Assembly (NCBI GenBank): GCA_905206365.1 | Contig: CAJLHF010000001.1 | Location: 124,001-188,000, forward strand | From: an uncultured Sutterella sp. | GTDB taxonomy: Bacteria; Pseudomonadota; Gammaproteobacteria; Burkholderiales; Burkholderiaceae_F | Direction: 5' to 3' | Length of the DNA stretch: 64,000 bases | Shown here: positions 16,922 to 25,940 of the stretch, piece after piece | Numbering within the stretch: position 1 is the first letter of the stretch | How the letters are laid out: each line of letters starts with the position of its first letter | The notes under the pieces: model-generated | What the model saw: the letters and a program-made list of their open reading frames with translations, nothing else | Databases searched by the model: none | Told to the model about the DNA's origin: nothing | Position numbers and translations under genes: made by a program

Positions 16922-16926
16922 TGCGC

Positions 16927-18306
16927 TTACTTTGCTTCCTTGTGTTCTTTTTCGGCGAGCGCCGCGAGGAGCTTCCCGTGCACGCCGCCGAAAGCGCCGT
17001 TGCTCATGCAGAGGATCCGATCCCCGGGACGCGCATCCGCCGCGATTCGGGCGACGAGCGCGTCCAAATCGTGCGTCGCGAACGCGTTGCGATGCAACAC
17101 GTCGCCCGGCTCCCAACGCACGCCCGAACCCGCATAGCAGTAAACGGCGTCCGCTCCGGAGAGCGCCCCTTCGAGGCGCCCCTTCATCGTACCGAGCTTC
17201 ATCGTATTGCTTCGGGGTTCGAGCACGGCCAAAAGACGCCCCGGCTCGCCCGAGGCGCGCATCGCTTCGCGAACCGCACCGATCGTCTCTTCGATGGCGG
17301 TCGGATGGTGCGCGAAGTCGTCGATCACGGTGCAACCGTACGCGCGCCCTTTGACTTCCTGACGGCGCTTGACGCCTCCGAAGCACGCAAGCGCTTCGAG
17401 GGCCGTCGCGGGCTCGACCCCGACGTTCGTGGCCGCAACGAGAGCGGCCAGGGCGTTGAGGGCGTTGTAGCGCCCGGGCATGGTAAGGCGCAAATCCCCG
17501 ACGGTGTTCCCGTCCTTCTGAACGCGGTAGATCCCCGCCTCGCCCGCAAGCGACCAACCCGCCTCGCCCTCGGGCGCGTCGAACGCGGTCGTACGCGACC
17601 AGCACCCCATCGCAAGCACCCGATCGAGCGCTTCACTGCAGGCATTGCGAACGACGAGGGCGGAACCCGGCATCGTACGCACGAGATGATGGAATTGTTT
17701 TTCGATCGCCGCGAGGTTTTCGAAGATGTCCGCGTGGTCGTACTCGAGGTTGTTGAGAATCGCCGTGCGGGGGCGGTAATGGACGAATTTGCTGCGCTTG
17801 TCGAAAAAGGCCGTGTCGTACTCGTCGGCCTCAATGACAAAAGGCGCATCCGTGCGACCGAGGTTTGCGGAAAGGTTGCTCCATTGCGGAACGCCCCCGA
17901 TCAGCCATCCGGGCTCCAGGCCCGCTTCCTTGAGAATCCAGGCGAGCATCGACGTGGTGGTGGTCTTTCCGTGGGTACCCGCCACGGCGAGAACGTGCCG
18001 CCCCTGCAGGATGTGTTCCGACATCCACTGCGGGCCCGACGTGTAGGGCGCACCCGACTCGAGGACGGCCTCAAGCAGGGGATTTCCGCGCGAGACGGCG
18101 TTTCCGATCACCCACAGGTCGGGCGCGAGCTCCAACTGCGACGGATCGTACCCTTCGACGAGTTCGATCCCCGCCGCGCGCAGCGCGTCGCTCATCGGGG
18201 GATAAACGTTCTTGTCGCAGCCCGTCACACGGTGACCGGCCGCACGGGCGAGCTGTGCGACGCCGCCCATGAAGGTACCGCAAATGCCGAGAATATGAAT
18301 GTGCAT
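16927..18306 (-). CDS. mpl: UDP-N-acetylmuramate:L-alanyl-gamma-D-glutamyl-meso-diaminopimelate ligase
   Basis: A 459-residue Mur-ligase that joins recycled murein tripeptide to UDP-MurNAc, which bypasses MurC, MurD and MurE. It starts MHIHILGICGTFMGG, the Mpl form of the Mur-ligase Rossmann motif. GTHGKTTTTSM (about 112-122) is the ATP P-loop, and the middle and C-terminal ligase domains are complete. The open frame runs on upstream of the ATG at 18306, but those residues are not family-like. It leads the mpl-yqiA-RNase unit. Together with AmpD this indicates an active peptidoglycan-recycling route. Confidence 0.95.
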   Translation of the reverse strand: MHIHILGICGTFMGGVAQLARAAGHRVTGCDKNVYPPMSDALRAAGIELVEGYDPSQLELAPDLWVIGNAVSRGNPLLEAVLESGAPYTSGPQWMSEHILQGRHVLAVAGTHGKTTTTSMLAWILKEAGLEPGWLIGGVPQWSNLSANLGRTDAPFVIEADEYDTAFFDKRSKFVHYRPRTAILNNLEYDHADIFENLAAIEKQFHHLVRTMPGSALVVRNACSEALDRVLAMGCWSRTTAFDAPEGEAGWSLAGEAGIYRVQKDGNTVGDLRLTMPGRYNALNALAALVAATNVGVEPATALEALACFGGVKRRQEVKGRAYGCTVIDDFAHHPTAIEETIGAVREAMRASGEPGRLLAVLEPRSNTMKLGTMKGRLEGALSGADAVYCYAGSGVRWEPGDVLHRNAFATHDLDALVARIAADARPGDRILCMSNGAFGGVHGKLLAALAEKEHKEAK

Positions 18307-18567
18307 GCCTGACCTGCCAAAATATCGTCGAAGGATGTCCGCGTCGCCCGACGAAAAGGGAAGGCGCGGCGGGCGAATCCGCGCGCACCGCGCTCGGACG
18401 ACGTCGCTCGAATGTCGAGGGGCCGAACCTGCGAATACACGGATCGCCCCCCGAGGATCCGTGATTTTCCCACGCCCGGCCCGAGAGCGACAAGCCGAAG
18501 AACCGTGAAAAGGTACTCGGCCGCGCATCCTGTTGTTCTTCCCTTCCGTTCGTCATCGAGTTTGACC

Positions 18568-19188
18568 ATGTCGTCTGCCCGTCGCAAATCGAATGCCGCG
18601 TCTTGTCCCGATTCCCGATTCCCGGCCGCACCCCGCGCTCGGGACCGTGAAACGCTTGCCTACGAGGTCGTTCGCAAGCTCGTCGAGGAGGGTATTTCGG
18701 GAACGCTTTTCCCCGACGACATTCGGGAGGCCGCCCGCACGATTTCGGGTTCGTCCGACGAGAGCGCGCTTTCGGAGTTGCGTCGTCGCATTGCGGCCGA
18801 AGCGGACCTCTTTTTCCCGGGCACGCGCGAGCGCGCTACGGCGGAGAAGCGCACGCTTGCGCGCGAGCTTCTCGACGGGGTGTTCGCTCCCTTCGAGGGG
18901 AGCCTCGAAGGCGAAGCGGCCGCGGGCGCGGCGCTTCCCGGCACCGTCACCGAAATCGTCCTTCACGCGAGCGATGCGAAGTCGGTCGAAATCGCGCTTC
19001 TCAACGCCCGGATCGACTTTCGGGTCGAGGAGCCGCGTACGGGCGAAACGGAGCGTCTGATGCTCGCCGTGGAACGCTCGAAGCCGATCCGAGCACGAAC
19101 GCGGCTCGACGTGCGGGAAGGCGCCTCACCCGAACTCGTTCTCGTGCGGATCGTAGGGCACCGGGGCGCAGGAAAGCGCCGAACGTGA
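18568..19188 (+). CDS. Hypothetical soluble protein, 206 residues
   Basis: I do not recognise this protein. It has no signal peptide or membrane helix. The first ~25 residues are Ser/Arg/Pro-rich; residues about 30-120 look helical and charged with no Cys-rich motif; the last ~80 are beta-like (alternating Val, Ile, Arg and Glu) and end in a basic tail. Codon use and GC match the neighbours, which argues against recent transfer. It is divergent from mpl (261 bases between starts) and is followed by a long gap before accB. The ATG at 18568 is the likeliest start, but the ribosome site is weak, so the N terminus is uncertain. Confidence 0.6.
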   Translation: MSSARRKSNAASCPDSRFPAAPRARDRETLAYEVVRKLVEEGISGTLFPDDIREAARTISGSSDESALSELRRRIAAEADLFFPGTRERATAEKRTLARELLDGVFAPFEGSLEGEAAAGAALPGTVTEIVLHASDAKSVEIALLNARIDFRVEEPRTGETERLMLAVERSKPIRARTRLDVREGASPELVLVRIVGHRGAGKRRT

Positions 19189-19222
19189 GGATGCGGGGAC
19201 CGGAGTGCGCAAGCCGCACCCC

Positions 19223-19279
19223 GTCATTCCTTTGTCACCCCGTCCGAAGAATGAGGACGGGAGTGACGCGGAAGGATGA
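19223..19279. repeat. Imperfect palindrome (hairpin) in an intergenic region
   Basis: The arms TCATTCC...GTCAC.CCCGTCC and GGACGGG.GTGAC...AGGATGA are complementary with a few mismatches or bulges around a short centre. It resembles the palindromic intergenic elements of many proteobacteria. Only one copy was noticed in this window, so a repeat family is not proven. Confidence 0.5.
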
Positions 19280-19465
19280 AGAGGATTACCCGATTGAGGG
19301 CATGGCAATGCCGCGCCGCCTCGATAAACTTCTGTCAAATCGCATTTTTCGCTTCCGTTTGCCGCCGAAAGGTGGGGGATGCGTTCCGAAGAACTCCGCT
19401 TCGAAGGATTTCTCTCTTTACTTTTCACCCGGAAGTGTCGAGAATTGCGAAGAAATAAGGGAGAG

Positions 19466-19497
19466 TTGACGCCGCATTCGCGACATTTGCGTACAAT
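19466..19497 (+). promoter_or_regulatory. Possible promoter for accBC
   Basis: TTGACG (19466-19471) is followed by TACAAT (19492-19497), each matching 5 of 6 consensus bases. The 20-base spacer is longer than normal, so the pairing is doubtful. Confidence 0.35.
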
Positions 19498-19661
19498 CTG
19501 CGCCTTCCCTCTCTCCGCGACGTCCGTTCCGCCCCCTTTTCCTGCGGAAGTTTCATCTTCCCCGCCCGAAGAGTTCGGTCGGGAAGCTCGCGCGTCCCGA
19601 AGAGCGACCGGCCCCCGCCGTCCGGCCCTTCCCTCACATCACACACAAAGGTTTTTCTGCC

Positions 19662-20123
19662 ATGGATCTGCGTAAACTGAAAACGCTCATCGACCTCGTT
19701 AGCGAAAGCGGCGTTGCCGAACTTGAAATCACCGAAGGCGAAGACCGCGTCCGCATCGTGAATCGCCCCGGAACGCCCGTCGCCCAGACGGTGACGGTGG
19801 CGGCCCCCGCCGTTCTTCCTGCGGCCGTTGCTCAGCCCGCAGCCCCTGCGGCCGCTCCCGCGCCCGCCGCCCCCGAACCGCAGACCAACAGCCGCTCGAT
19901 CACGAGCCCCATGGTGGGCACCTTCTACCGCGCGCCCTCGCCCGGCGCCGCTCCTTTCGTCGAAGTGGGCGACACCGTGAAGAAGGGCCAGGTGATCGGC
20001 ATCATCGAAGCCATGAAGTTGCTGAACGAAGTCGAAGCCGATCAGGACGGCGTCGTCACGGGTTTTGTCGTCGAAAACGGCCAGCCCGTCGAATTCGGCC
20101 AGCCGCTCCTCATCCTCGAATAA
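19662..20123 (+). CDS. accB: Biotin carboxyl carrier protein of acetyl-CoA carboxylase
   Basis: A 153-residue carrier whose biotin is carboxylated by AccC in the first step of fatty acid synthesis. The N-terminal helical part (1-35) begins MDLRKLKTLIDLV. An Ala/Pro linker (about 45-73) connects it to the biotinyl domain. The biotin-accepting lysine is K119 in EAMKLLNE. Length matches the family. accC follows after 15 bases, and the pair is a conserved operon. Confidence 0.97.
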   Translation: MDLRKLKTLIDLVSESGVAELEITEGEDRVRIVNRPGTPVAQTVTVAAPAVLPAAVAQPAAPAAAPAPAAPEPQTNSRSITSPMVGTFYRAPSPGAAPFVEVGDTVKKGQVIGIIEAMKLLNEVEADQDGVVTGFVVENGQPVEFGQPLLILE

Positions 20124-20138
20124 GAGGCGGAGCTCCTT

Positions 20139-21494
20139 ATGTTCGGAAAGATCCTCATTGCCAACCGCGGTGAAATCGCTCTGCGCATTCAGCGCGCGTG
20201 TCGCGAAATGGGCATCAAGACGGTGGCCGTACATTCGACGGCCGACGCGGACGCGAAGTACGTGCGTCTGGCCGACGAGAGCGTGTGCATCGGCCCCGCG
20301 CAGTCGCCGCTTTCGTACCTGAACATCCCCGCGATCATCTCCGCGGCCGAGGTGACGGACGCCGAAGCCATTCATCCGGGCTACGGCTTTCTCTCCGAGA
20401 ACGCGGACTTCGCCGAGCGCGTCGAGCATTCGGGGTTCGCCTTCATCGGTCCGCGCGCCGAGAGCATTCGCCTCATGGGAGACAAGGTGAGCGCCAAGAA
20501 GGCGATGCGCGAAGCGGGCGTACCCTGCGTTCCGGGCTCCGACGGGGCGCTTCCCGAGGATCCTCAGGAAGTCCTTCGCATCGCCCGCCAGATCGGCTAC
20601 CCGGTCATCATCAAGGCCGCGGGTGGCGGCGGCGGTCGCGGCATGCGCGTCGTGCGCACCGAAGCCGCGCTCCTCACTTCGGTGGCGATGACCCGCGAAG
20701 AGGCGCGCGTTGCGTTCGGCAACCCGACCGTCTACATGGAAAAGTTCCTGGAAAATCCGCGTCACATCGAAATCCAGGTTCTTTCCGACAACTTCCAGAA
20801 CGCCATCTACCTCGGCGAGCGCGACTGCTCGATGCAGCGCCGCAACCAGAAGGTGATCGAAGAAGCGCCCGCTTTCGGGATTCCGCGTCGCGCTATCGAC
20901 AAGCTCGGGAGCCGATGCGTCGAAGCCTGCCGCCGCATCGGGTATCGGGGCGCCGGCACGTTCGAATTCCTCTACGAAAACGGCGAGTTCTACTTCATTG
21001 AAATGAACACGCGCGTTCAGGTCGAACACCCCGTGACGGAACTCGTCACCGGGATCGACATCGTGTGCGAACAGATCCGCATCGCCGCGGGCGAGCGCCT
21101 GCGCTACCGTCAGCGCGACATCGAGATGCGCGGTCACGCGATCGAGTGCCGCATCAACGCCGAAGACCCCTTCACCTTCGTCCCGAGCCCGGGCAAGGTC
21201 ACGGCCTGGCATCTGCCGGGCGGCCCCGGCATTCGCATCGACACGCACGTCTTTGCGGGCTACACCGTGCCGCCTTACTACGACAGCATGATCGGCAAGA
21301 TCATCGCGCACGGCGACACCCGCGAGCAGGCGATCGCCCGGATGCGCGTGGCACTCTCGGAGCTCGCCGTCGAAGGCATCAAGACCAACACGAAGCTCCA
21401 TCGCGAACTTCTCGCCGACGAGCGCTTCTTCCAAGGCGGAACGAGCATCCACTATTTGGAAGAAAAGCTTCGCCACCGCGCAAGCGCCGGCTGA
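20139..21494 (+). CDS. accC: Biotin carboxylase subunit of acetyl-CoA carboxylase
   Basis: A 451-residue ATP-grasp enzyme that carboxylates the biotin on AccB. It starts MFGKILIANRGEIALR. The glycine-rich ATP loop AAGGGGGRGMRVV is near residue 165, and the metal and bicarbonate site lies in IEMNTRVQVEHPVTE near residue 290. Length is normal (about 449). A terminator follows, so accB-accC is a two-gene unit; the carboxyltransferase genes accA and accD are not in this window. Confidence 0.97.
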   Translation: MFGKILIANRGEIALRIQRACREMGIKTVAVHSTADADAKYVRLADESVCIGPAQSPLSYLNIPAIISAAEVTDAEAIHPGYGFLSENADFAERVEHSGFAFIGPRAESIRLMGDKVSAKKAMREAGVPCVPGSDGALPEDPQEVLRIARQIGYPVIIKAAGGGGGRGMRVVRTEAALLTSVAMTREEARVAFGNPTVYMEKFLENPRHIEIQVLSDNFQNAIYLGERDCSMQRRNQKVIEEAPAFGIPRRAIDKLGSRCVEACRRIGYRGAGTFEFLYENGEFYFIEMNTRVQVEHPVTELVTGIDIVCEQIRIAAGERLRYRQRDIEMRGHAIECRINAEDPFTFVPSPGKVTAWHLPGGPGIRIDTHVFAGYTVPPYYDSMIGKIIAHGDTREQAIARMRVALSELAVEGIKTNTKLHRELLADERFFQGGTSIHYLEEKLRHRASAG

Positions 21495-21511
21495 GTTCTC
21501 AAGTACACTTC

Positions 21512-21548
21512 GAAGACGGAGGCCGCGGCCTCCGTCTTCTTTTTTTCC
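21512..21548 (+). terminator. Rho-independent terminator after accC
   Basis: GAAGACGGAGGCC pairs with GGCCTCCGTCTTC, followed by a run of seven or more T. It lies 17 bases after the accC stop codon. Confidence 0.85.
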
Positions 21549-21658
21549 GAGGTTCCCCGAGGGAGCCCCGTTTCGTTTCATCTTTTCTCACCTCTCCCTT
21601 GTCCGGCGTCCCGCTCTGTAACGACTCGGACACAACGAACATCGGAGCCCGATTCGAC

Positions 21659-22552
21659 ATGCGTGAAATCAAACTTCTTGCCGACGAACGCTGTGCGGAA
21701 GCACTCGCCGACCAACTGATGGATGCCGGGGCGCTTTCCGCGACCATTGAAGACGCGGACGCCGACCGCCCCGACGAGCAGCCCCTCTACGGCGAACCCG
21801 GGCTCGAGCCTGCGGCCTGCGCCTGGCCCCGTTCGATCGTGTCGCTTCTGGTCGAACAGGATTTCGACCTCGTCGCCGAACTCGAACGTCTTTGCAAAGA
21901 ACTCGGCTGTGACATGCCCGAAGTACTTTCGAGCGCTCCCGTCGAGGATCAGGACTGGGTTCGTCTCACACAGGCGCAGTTCCCGCCCACGCAGGTTTCC
22001 GACCGCCTCTGGATCGTCCCGACCTGGCACGAACCCAAAGAGGGCGCCCTCAATCTGCGTCTCGACCCGGGCGTGGCGTTCGGTACGGGCTCGCACCCGA
22101 CGACGCACCTCTGCCTTCAGTGGCTCGACGCGAACGTCGGTGCCGACGACCGCGTGCTCGACTACGGCTGCGGCACCGGCATTCTCGCGATCGCCGCGAA
22201 ACTCGTCGGCGCACGCGAAGCAGTCGGCACCGACATCGACCCGCAGGCCGTCGAAGCCGCGGTCGACAACGCCCGCATGAACGACGTCGAAGCCGAATTC
22301 GTGCTACCCGAAGGTATGAAGGACGGTACCTTCGAAATCGTCGTCGCGAACATTCTCGCCAACCCGCTGAAGCTCCTCGCGCCCGCGCTCCTCGGTCGCG
22401 TCGCCCCGGGCGGTCGACTCGTGCTCTCCGGCGTGCTCGCAAAGCAAGCCGACGAGGTGATCGAGGCCTACCGCGCGGTCGACCCCGCCGTGAAGCTCGC
22501 CGTCTGGCGTCAGGAAGGCGACTGGGTCTGCATCGCGGGCACGCGCGCCTGA
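21659..22552 (+). CDS. prmA: Ribosomal protein L11 methyltransferase
   Basis: A 297-residue SAM-dependent enzyme that trimethylates ribosomal protein L11. The N-terminal substrate domain begins MREIKLLADE. The linker motif LDPGVAFGTGSHPTT lies near residues 136-150, VLDYGCGTGILAIAA (about 165-179) is the SAM loop, and VVANILANPL is the NPPY-like catalytic motif. The open frame runs from inside accC, but the accC terminator and the family start place translation at ATG 21659. A DUF3426 gene follows, as in other beta-proteobacteria. Confidence 0.95.
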   Translation: MREIKLLADERCAEALADQLMDAGALSATIEDADADRPDEQPLYGEPGLEPAACAWPRSIVSLLVEQDFDLVAELERLCKELGCDMPEVLSSAPVEDQDWVRLTQAQFPPTQVSDRLWIVPTWHEPKEGALNLRLDPGVAFGTGSHPTTHLCLQWLDANVGADDRVLDYGCGTGILAIAAKLVGAREAVGTDIDPQAVEAAVDNARMNDVEAEFVLPEGMKDGTFEIVVANILANPLKLLAPALLGRVAPGGRLVLSGVLAKQADEVIEAYRAVDPAVKLAVWRQEGDWVCIAGTRA

Positions 22553-22619
22553 TTGCATCGGGCGTTCGAGCCGTCACGATCCACAAGAGAAACAAATCCG
22601 AGAGAGGGGGAACTCAACC

Positions 22620-23450
22620 ATGGCGAAAATCCTTCGATGCCCGGCCTGCGGCGCACTTTGGCGTTTCGACGACGTTGAAGCGGACGAGACGTTGCGTTGC
22701 GGCGAATGCGGTACGGTGTTTTCGCTCTCCAAGGCGGAAACCGCGTCCGTCGACGACGCGCGTCTTGAAGAAGCTCTTCGAGCGAAAATCGCGCCCGAAG
22801 ACCCCGCGGTCAAGGGCGAAGCCGCCATGAGCGCGCTTGCCGACGAGCTCGCCGAATTCGATTCCCGCGCCGAACCCCCCGCCGCGTCGGGGGGCTTCGG
22901 GATACTCAAGGCGCTCGTTGTGCTTCTTCTCCTCGTCGTGCTCGCCGCGGCCGCGCTCCTGTACTTCCATCGACCGGTTCTGCAGCAGATGCCCGCGTTG
23001 CGTGTCATCTACCAGGACGTCTGCCGTACGTTGCCCTGCCCGGGCTTCGTGTGGTTCGAACCCGCGGCCCTCACCGTGACGGGGCGTCTTGAGGCGGTTC
23101 CCGCGATTGCTCCCGAGGAAACGCCGGCGACCGTTGCAAATGCGACGTCCGGAATGAGCGGCGCCAACGCGTCGGCGCCTGCCGATGCACCCGTCCCCGT
23201 CGTCGTGGCGATCACGATCGCCAACACGACGGACCGTCCGCAGTACCTGCCGACCCTGGAGGTGAAACTCCTCGACCCTGCGGGCGACACCATCGCACAG
23301 CGTCTGCTCGAGCCCGCCGACTACGGCTATCCGCAGACGCCCGCGGTGCTCGCGGCCGGCGACTCCGTCGCCACCCGCGTTACGGTGACGACGCCCCTGC
23401 CGCACGGCGCTTCGAACGTAGCCGTCAAGGCGGTGGATCCGCTCCTCTGA
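22620..23450 (+). CDS. Zinc-ribbon, membrane-anchored DUF3426 protein
   Basis: A 276-residue protein. The N terminus has an MJ0042-type zinc ribbon: CPAC at 7-10 and CGEC at about 27-30. One membrane helix lies at about 98-117 (KALVVLLLLVVLAAAALLYF). The rest, about 120-276, is the periplasmic DUF3426 region, beta-rich with a pair of Cys near 140-145. A ribosome site (GAGAGGGGG) precedes the ATG. It is 67 bases after prmA, a conserved pairing. The function is not known. Confidence 0.85.
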   Translation: MAKILRCPACGALWRFDDVEADETLRCGECGTVFSLSKAETASVDDARLEEALRAKIAPEDPAVKGEAAMSALADELAEFDSRAEPPAASGGFGILKALVVLLLLVVLAAAALLYFHRPVLQQMPALRVIYQDVCRTLPCPGFVWFEPAALTVTGRLEAVPAIAPEETPATVANATSGMSGANASAPADAPVPVVVAITIANTTDRPQYLPTLEVKLLDPAGDTIAQRLLEPADYGYPQTPAVLAAGDSVATRVTVTTPLPHGASNVAVKAVDPLL

Positions 23451-23479
23451 CGGGCGCCGTTATCCTTCAGACTTTCCGC

Positions 23480-23517
23480 TTCGCCCCGCGACCTTCGGTT
23501 TCGGGGCGAATGTTTTT
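23480..23517 (+). terminator. Probable terminator after the DUF3426 gene
   Basis: TTCGCCCCG and CGGGGCGAA arms with a 13-base loop are followed by TGTTTTT. It ends just before the kinase gene. Confidence 0.65.
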
Positions 23518-23529
23518 CCCTGTTTCCTC

Positions 23530-24528
23530 ATGACCGCTTCGCTTTCTCCTCTTGCTTCGACGCCTTCACCCGCCGTACTCGTCGCGGGGTCCGTCGCCTA
23601 CGACACCGTGCTCGCCACGCCCGGGCGCTTCTCCGATACCTTGACCCCCGAAGGGCTCGACCATATCAACCTCACCTTCCCGACCCCCGTCATGCGACGC
23701 TCCTTCGGGGGCTGTGCCGCGAACATCGCCTGGGCGATGCTCGCACTCGGAGGACGGCCCGTCCTCTGGGGTGCTCTCGGCGCCGACGGCGGTCCCTACC
23801 TGGAGCGCTTCAAAAGCTGGGGAGCGGACCTTTCAGGCCTCGTCGTACTTCAAGACTGCTTCTCGTCGCAGTGCTTCATCACGACGGATGCGGACGGAAA
23901 CCAAATCGCCGCCTTTCATGCGGGGGCGCTCGATCGCGCGGACGAAGCACCGATGCCCGAAGCGGGGGCGAAGCTTGCGATTCTCGCGCCGGGCGAACGG
24001 CGTGCCACCCTGCGGCAGGCCGAGCGATGCCTGGAAGCGCGGATTCCCTACCTCTTCGACCCCGGACAAGCCACCCCCCTCTACGGGCCCGAGGGCTTGC
24101 ACACGCTCGTTTCGGGCGCCTTCGGGGTCGCTTTTTCCGATTACGAAGCCGAATTCATCGAACGCTTCACGGGGCTCACTCCGCGGATGCTCGCCGCATC
24201 GGGCAAAATCGTCTGGCATACGCACGGCGCGCGCGGCTCTTCGGTGTGGCTGCCGGGGGCGGACGCGCCCGTGTTCGTCCCCGCCGCGGCGCTTCCCGAA
24301 GGGATGACTGCGCTCGATCCGGTCGGCGCGGGCGACGCGTATCGGGGCGGTCTTCTCTGGGGGCTTGTCGAAGGGGCGGATCCGGTCGAAGCTGCTCGTG
24401 TAGGTGCTTATGCGGCCGCCGTCAAGGTGACGCACCGCGGTTCGCAGGACTACGCACTCTCGCGCGCGGAAGCGCTCGCGCTCATCGGCCGGTCGGCCGA
24501 CGGGTCGGGACACTCGAACTCGCACTGA
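23530..24528 (+). CDS. PfkB-family carbohydrate or nucleoside kinase
   Basis: A 332-residue ribokinase-fold kinase. VAGSVAYDT near 18-26 and FGGCAANIAWAMLALGG near 59-75 are the N-terminal substrate motifs. LDPVGAGDAYRGG near 263-275 is the PfkB signature with the catalytic Asp in GAGD. The overall pattern is close to the adenosine-kinase-like proteins of beta-proteobacteria; sugar or nucleoside specificity is not settled. It sits between two terminators as a single-gene unit. Confidence 0.85.
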   Translation: MTASLSPLASTPSPAVLVAGSVAYDTVLATPGRFSDTLTPEGLDHINLTFPTPVMRRSFGGCAANIAWAMLALGGRPVLWGALGADGGPYLERFKSWGADLSGLVVLQDCFSSQCFITTDADGNQIAAFHAGALDRADEAPMPEAGAKLAILAPGERRATLRQAERCLEARIPYLFDPGQATPLYGPEGLHTLVSGAFGVAFSDYEAEFIERFTGLTPRMLAASGKIVWHTHGARGSSVWLPGADAPVFVPAAALPEGMTALDPVGAGDAYRGGLLWGLVEGADPVEAARVGAYAAAVKVTHRGSQDYALSRAEALALIGRSADGSGHSNSH

Positions 24529-24535
24529 ACCTGCG

Positions 24536-24585
24536 CCCGAAAAAGCCGAAAGCCCGAGACGACGTCTCGGGCTTTCGGCTTTTTT
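24536..24585. terminator. Strong bidirectional terminator between the kinase and yggT
   Basis: A perfect 20-bp stem (AAAAGCCGAAAGCCCGAGAC and its complement) with a GAC loop, A-rich on one side and T-rich on the other, lies between convergent genes. Confidence 0.9.
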
Positions 24586-24614
24586 GAGAAGAAATTCGCG
24601 CGCGTTCAAATGCG

Positions 24615-25169
24615 TCAGAAGACGAGGTACCCGCGCGAAAGCGGCGCGACGAAGATCAGCAACACGTTCGCAAGCAAAATGACGACGAGCGGCGCGAAGT
24701 CGATCCCCTTGAAGTTCGGGAGCATGCGGCGAACCGGTCGCAGGAAGGGGTCGATCAGCAGAGCGAGCGTGTAGGTCATGGGACTCCCCGGATTCACCCA
24801 CGTAAGCACCGCCCAGATGAGCGTCCCCCAGGAAATCATTTCAAGCGCCCAGCGGAAAAGGAGCGCAAAAGGCGCAATCGCGAGGCCGAGCGGCGCGGCG
24901 ATGAAGCCGCCCGCGAGAAGTCGTATGAGCACCACCGTCACGCAGGCCGTGAGGAACGCACCCAAAATCGACGCACGGTCGATCCCCGCCTTGGCGGGGA
25001 CGATTTTCGAGAGCGGCCCGACCAGCCAATCGGTCGTGCGACGCGACATCTCGACGAGCGGATGGCGCGACGAAACGGCCCAGTAATAAAGCCAGGCGCG
25101 AAGAAGCAGCATCGCCCCGACGATGGTCGTGACGAGGCCGATAACGAGCTGAAGGAGAGAAGCGAGCAT
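24615..25169 (-). CDS. YggT family membrane protein
   Basis: A 184-residue inner-membrane protein with two YggT repeats. Hydrophobic segments are at about 2-25, 62-85, 90-110 and 155-178. Each repeat carries the family's pattern of a hydrophobic helix followed by WVNPGSPM or a related loop and DPFLRPVRRMLP. The start is ATG 25169; upstream in-frame codons encode unlike residues. YggT proteins are linked to osmotic shock and membrane assembly, but no biochemical role is proven. Confidence 0.85.
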   Translation of the reverse strand: MLASLLQLVIGLVTTIVGAMLLLRAWLYYWAVSSRHPLVEMSRRTTDWLVGPLSKIVPAKAGIDRASILGAFLTACVTVVLIRLLAGGFIAAPLGLAIAPFALLFRWALEMISWGTLIWAVLTWVNPGSPMTYTLALLIDPFLRPVRRMLPNFKGIDFAPLVVILLANVLLIFVAPLSRGYLVF

Positions 25170-25319
25170 GTCGGCGTCGGTCCTTGTGCAGTACGGTTCG
25201 AAGAAGCAGGATTCGAGAAGAAATTTTTCGGGACTATAGCAAAACCGCCCGATGTCGGACACGTGCAACCGTACCTACATGCAACAAGGCATGGCCGGAA
25301 TCGAAGTGCCTGCGGGCGG

Positions 25320-25940
25320 TCAGGCACCGACGGCCGCCGCGAGCGCCCGCATGCGTTCCTCGAGCGCCGCCCGATCGCAGTCTTCGGGATCGGTGGCGCG
25401 GACCAGCCCCGCGGGGAGCATTCGCTCGACGCGGTCCCAGTCGAAAAAGGGACCGGGATCCTGCTTCCGACCCGGAGCGATCACCTCGTGGCCCGTAACG
25501 AATCGAAGGGGCAAAAGCTCGACGAGCCGCTCGATCAAGCGCCCCAAGGCCGCGTACTGCGCATCTTCAAAAGGCACCTCGCCCGTTCCTTCGATTTCAA
25601 CCCCAACCGAAAAATCGTTGCAGGCGTTTCGACCCCGAAAGTTCGAGAGTCCCGCGTGCCAGGCCCGATCGTCGATAGAGACGTACTGACGGATTTCGCC
25701 GTTGCGGCGAATGAAAAAATGCGCTGAAACGCGCAGGTTCCGTACCTCGTCGGGGTCCCCCTCGCGCCACGTGCCCGTAAAGAGCCGGTCGACGCATTCG
25801 CCCTCGAACACCCCCGCGGGAAGGGAAATGTAGTGAAGAACGAGTAGCGAAACGACAACGCCCGCAGGGCGGGCGTCGCAGTGAGGAGACGTGCGTTGGA
25901 GAACGCCGTCGAGTCGGCCGGTTTGTACGAAAGCCTTCAC
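25320..25940 (-). CDS. ampD: 1,6-anhydro-N-acetylmuramoyl-L-alanine amidase
   Basis: A 206-residue cytosolic zinc amidase that cuts the peptide from anhydro-muropeptides during peptidoglycan recycling. The zinc ligands are His in LHYISLP (near residue 36) and the His and Asp of GHEVIAPGRKQDPG. FRGRNACNDFSVGVEIEG is a family signature. No ATG fits the N terminus; a GTG at 25940 overlaps the TGA of the gene before it as GTGA, so I choose it (translational coupling). It is the last gene of a three-gene minus-strand operon. Confidence 0.92.
   Translation of the reverse strand: MKAFVQTGRLDGVLQRTSPHCDARPAGVVVSLLVLHYISLPAGVFEGECVDRLFTGTWREGDPDEVRNLRVSAHFFIRRNGEIRQYVSIDDRAWHAGLSNFRGRNACNDFSVGVEIEGTGEVPFEDAQYAALGRLIERLVELLPLRFVTGHEVIAPGRKQDPGPFFDWDRVERMLPAGLVRATDPEDCDRAALEERMRALAAAVGA

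Larger units (their letters stand above)
19189..19661. other. Intergenic region before accB, about 470 bases
   Basis: It holds an imperfect palindrome at 19223-19279 and a possible accB promoter near 19466-19497, leaving a leader of about 160 bases. The stretch 19320-19460 is more AT-rich than its surroundings. A 94-codon frame at 19185-19469 has no recognisable protein features and no ribosome site, so I do not call it. Confidence 0.5.

Noticed and set aside
14165..17137. A 990-codon open frame antisense to the RNase II-like gene, yqiA and mpl
   Set aside because: Register artefact; the minus-strand genes have complete domains and ribosome sites.
19185..19469. A 94-codon plus-strand frame before accB, with a LDKLLSN stretch like pseudouridine synthases
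   Set aside because: The similarity is a few residues only, there is no ribosome site, and the frame starts across the unknown gene's end and the palindrome. Not supported as a gene or pseudogene.
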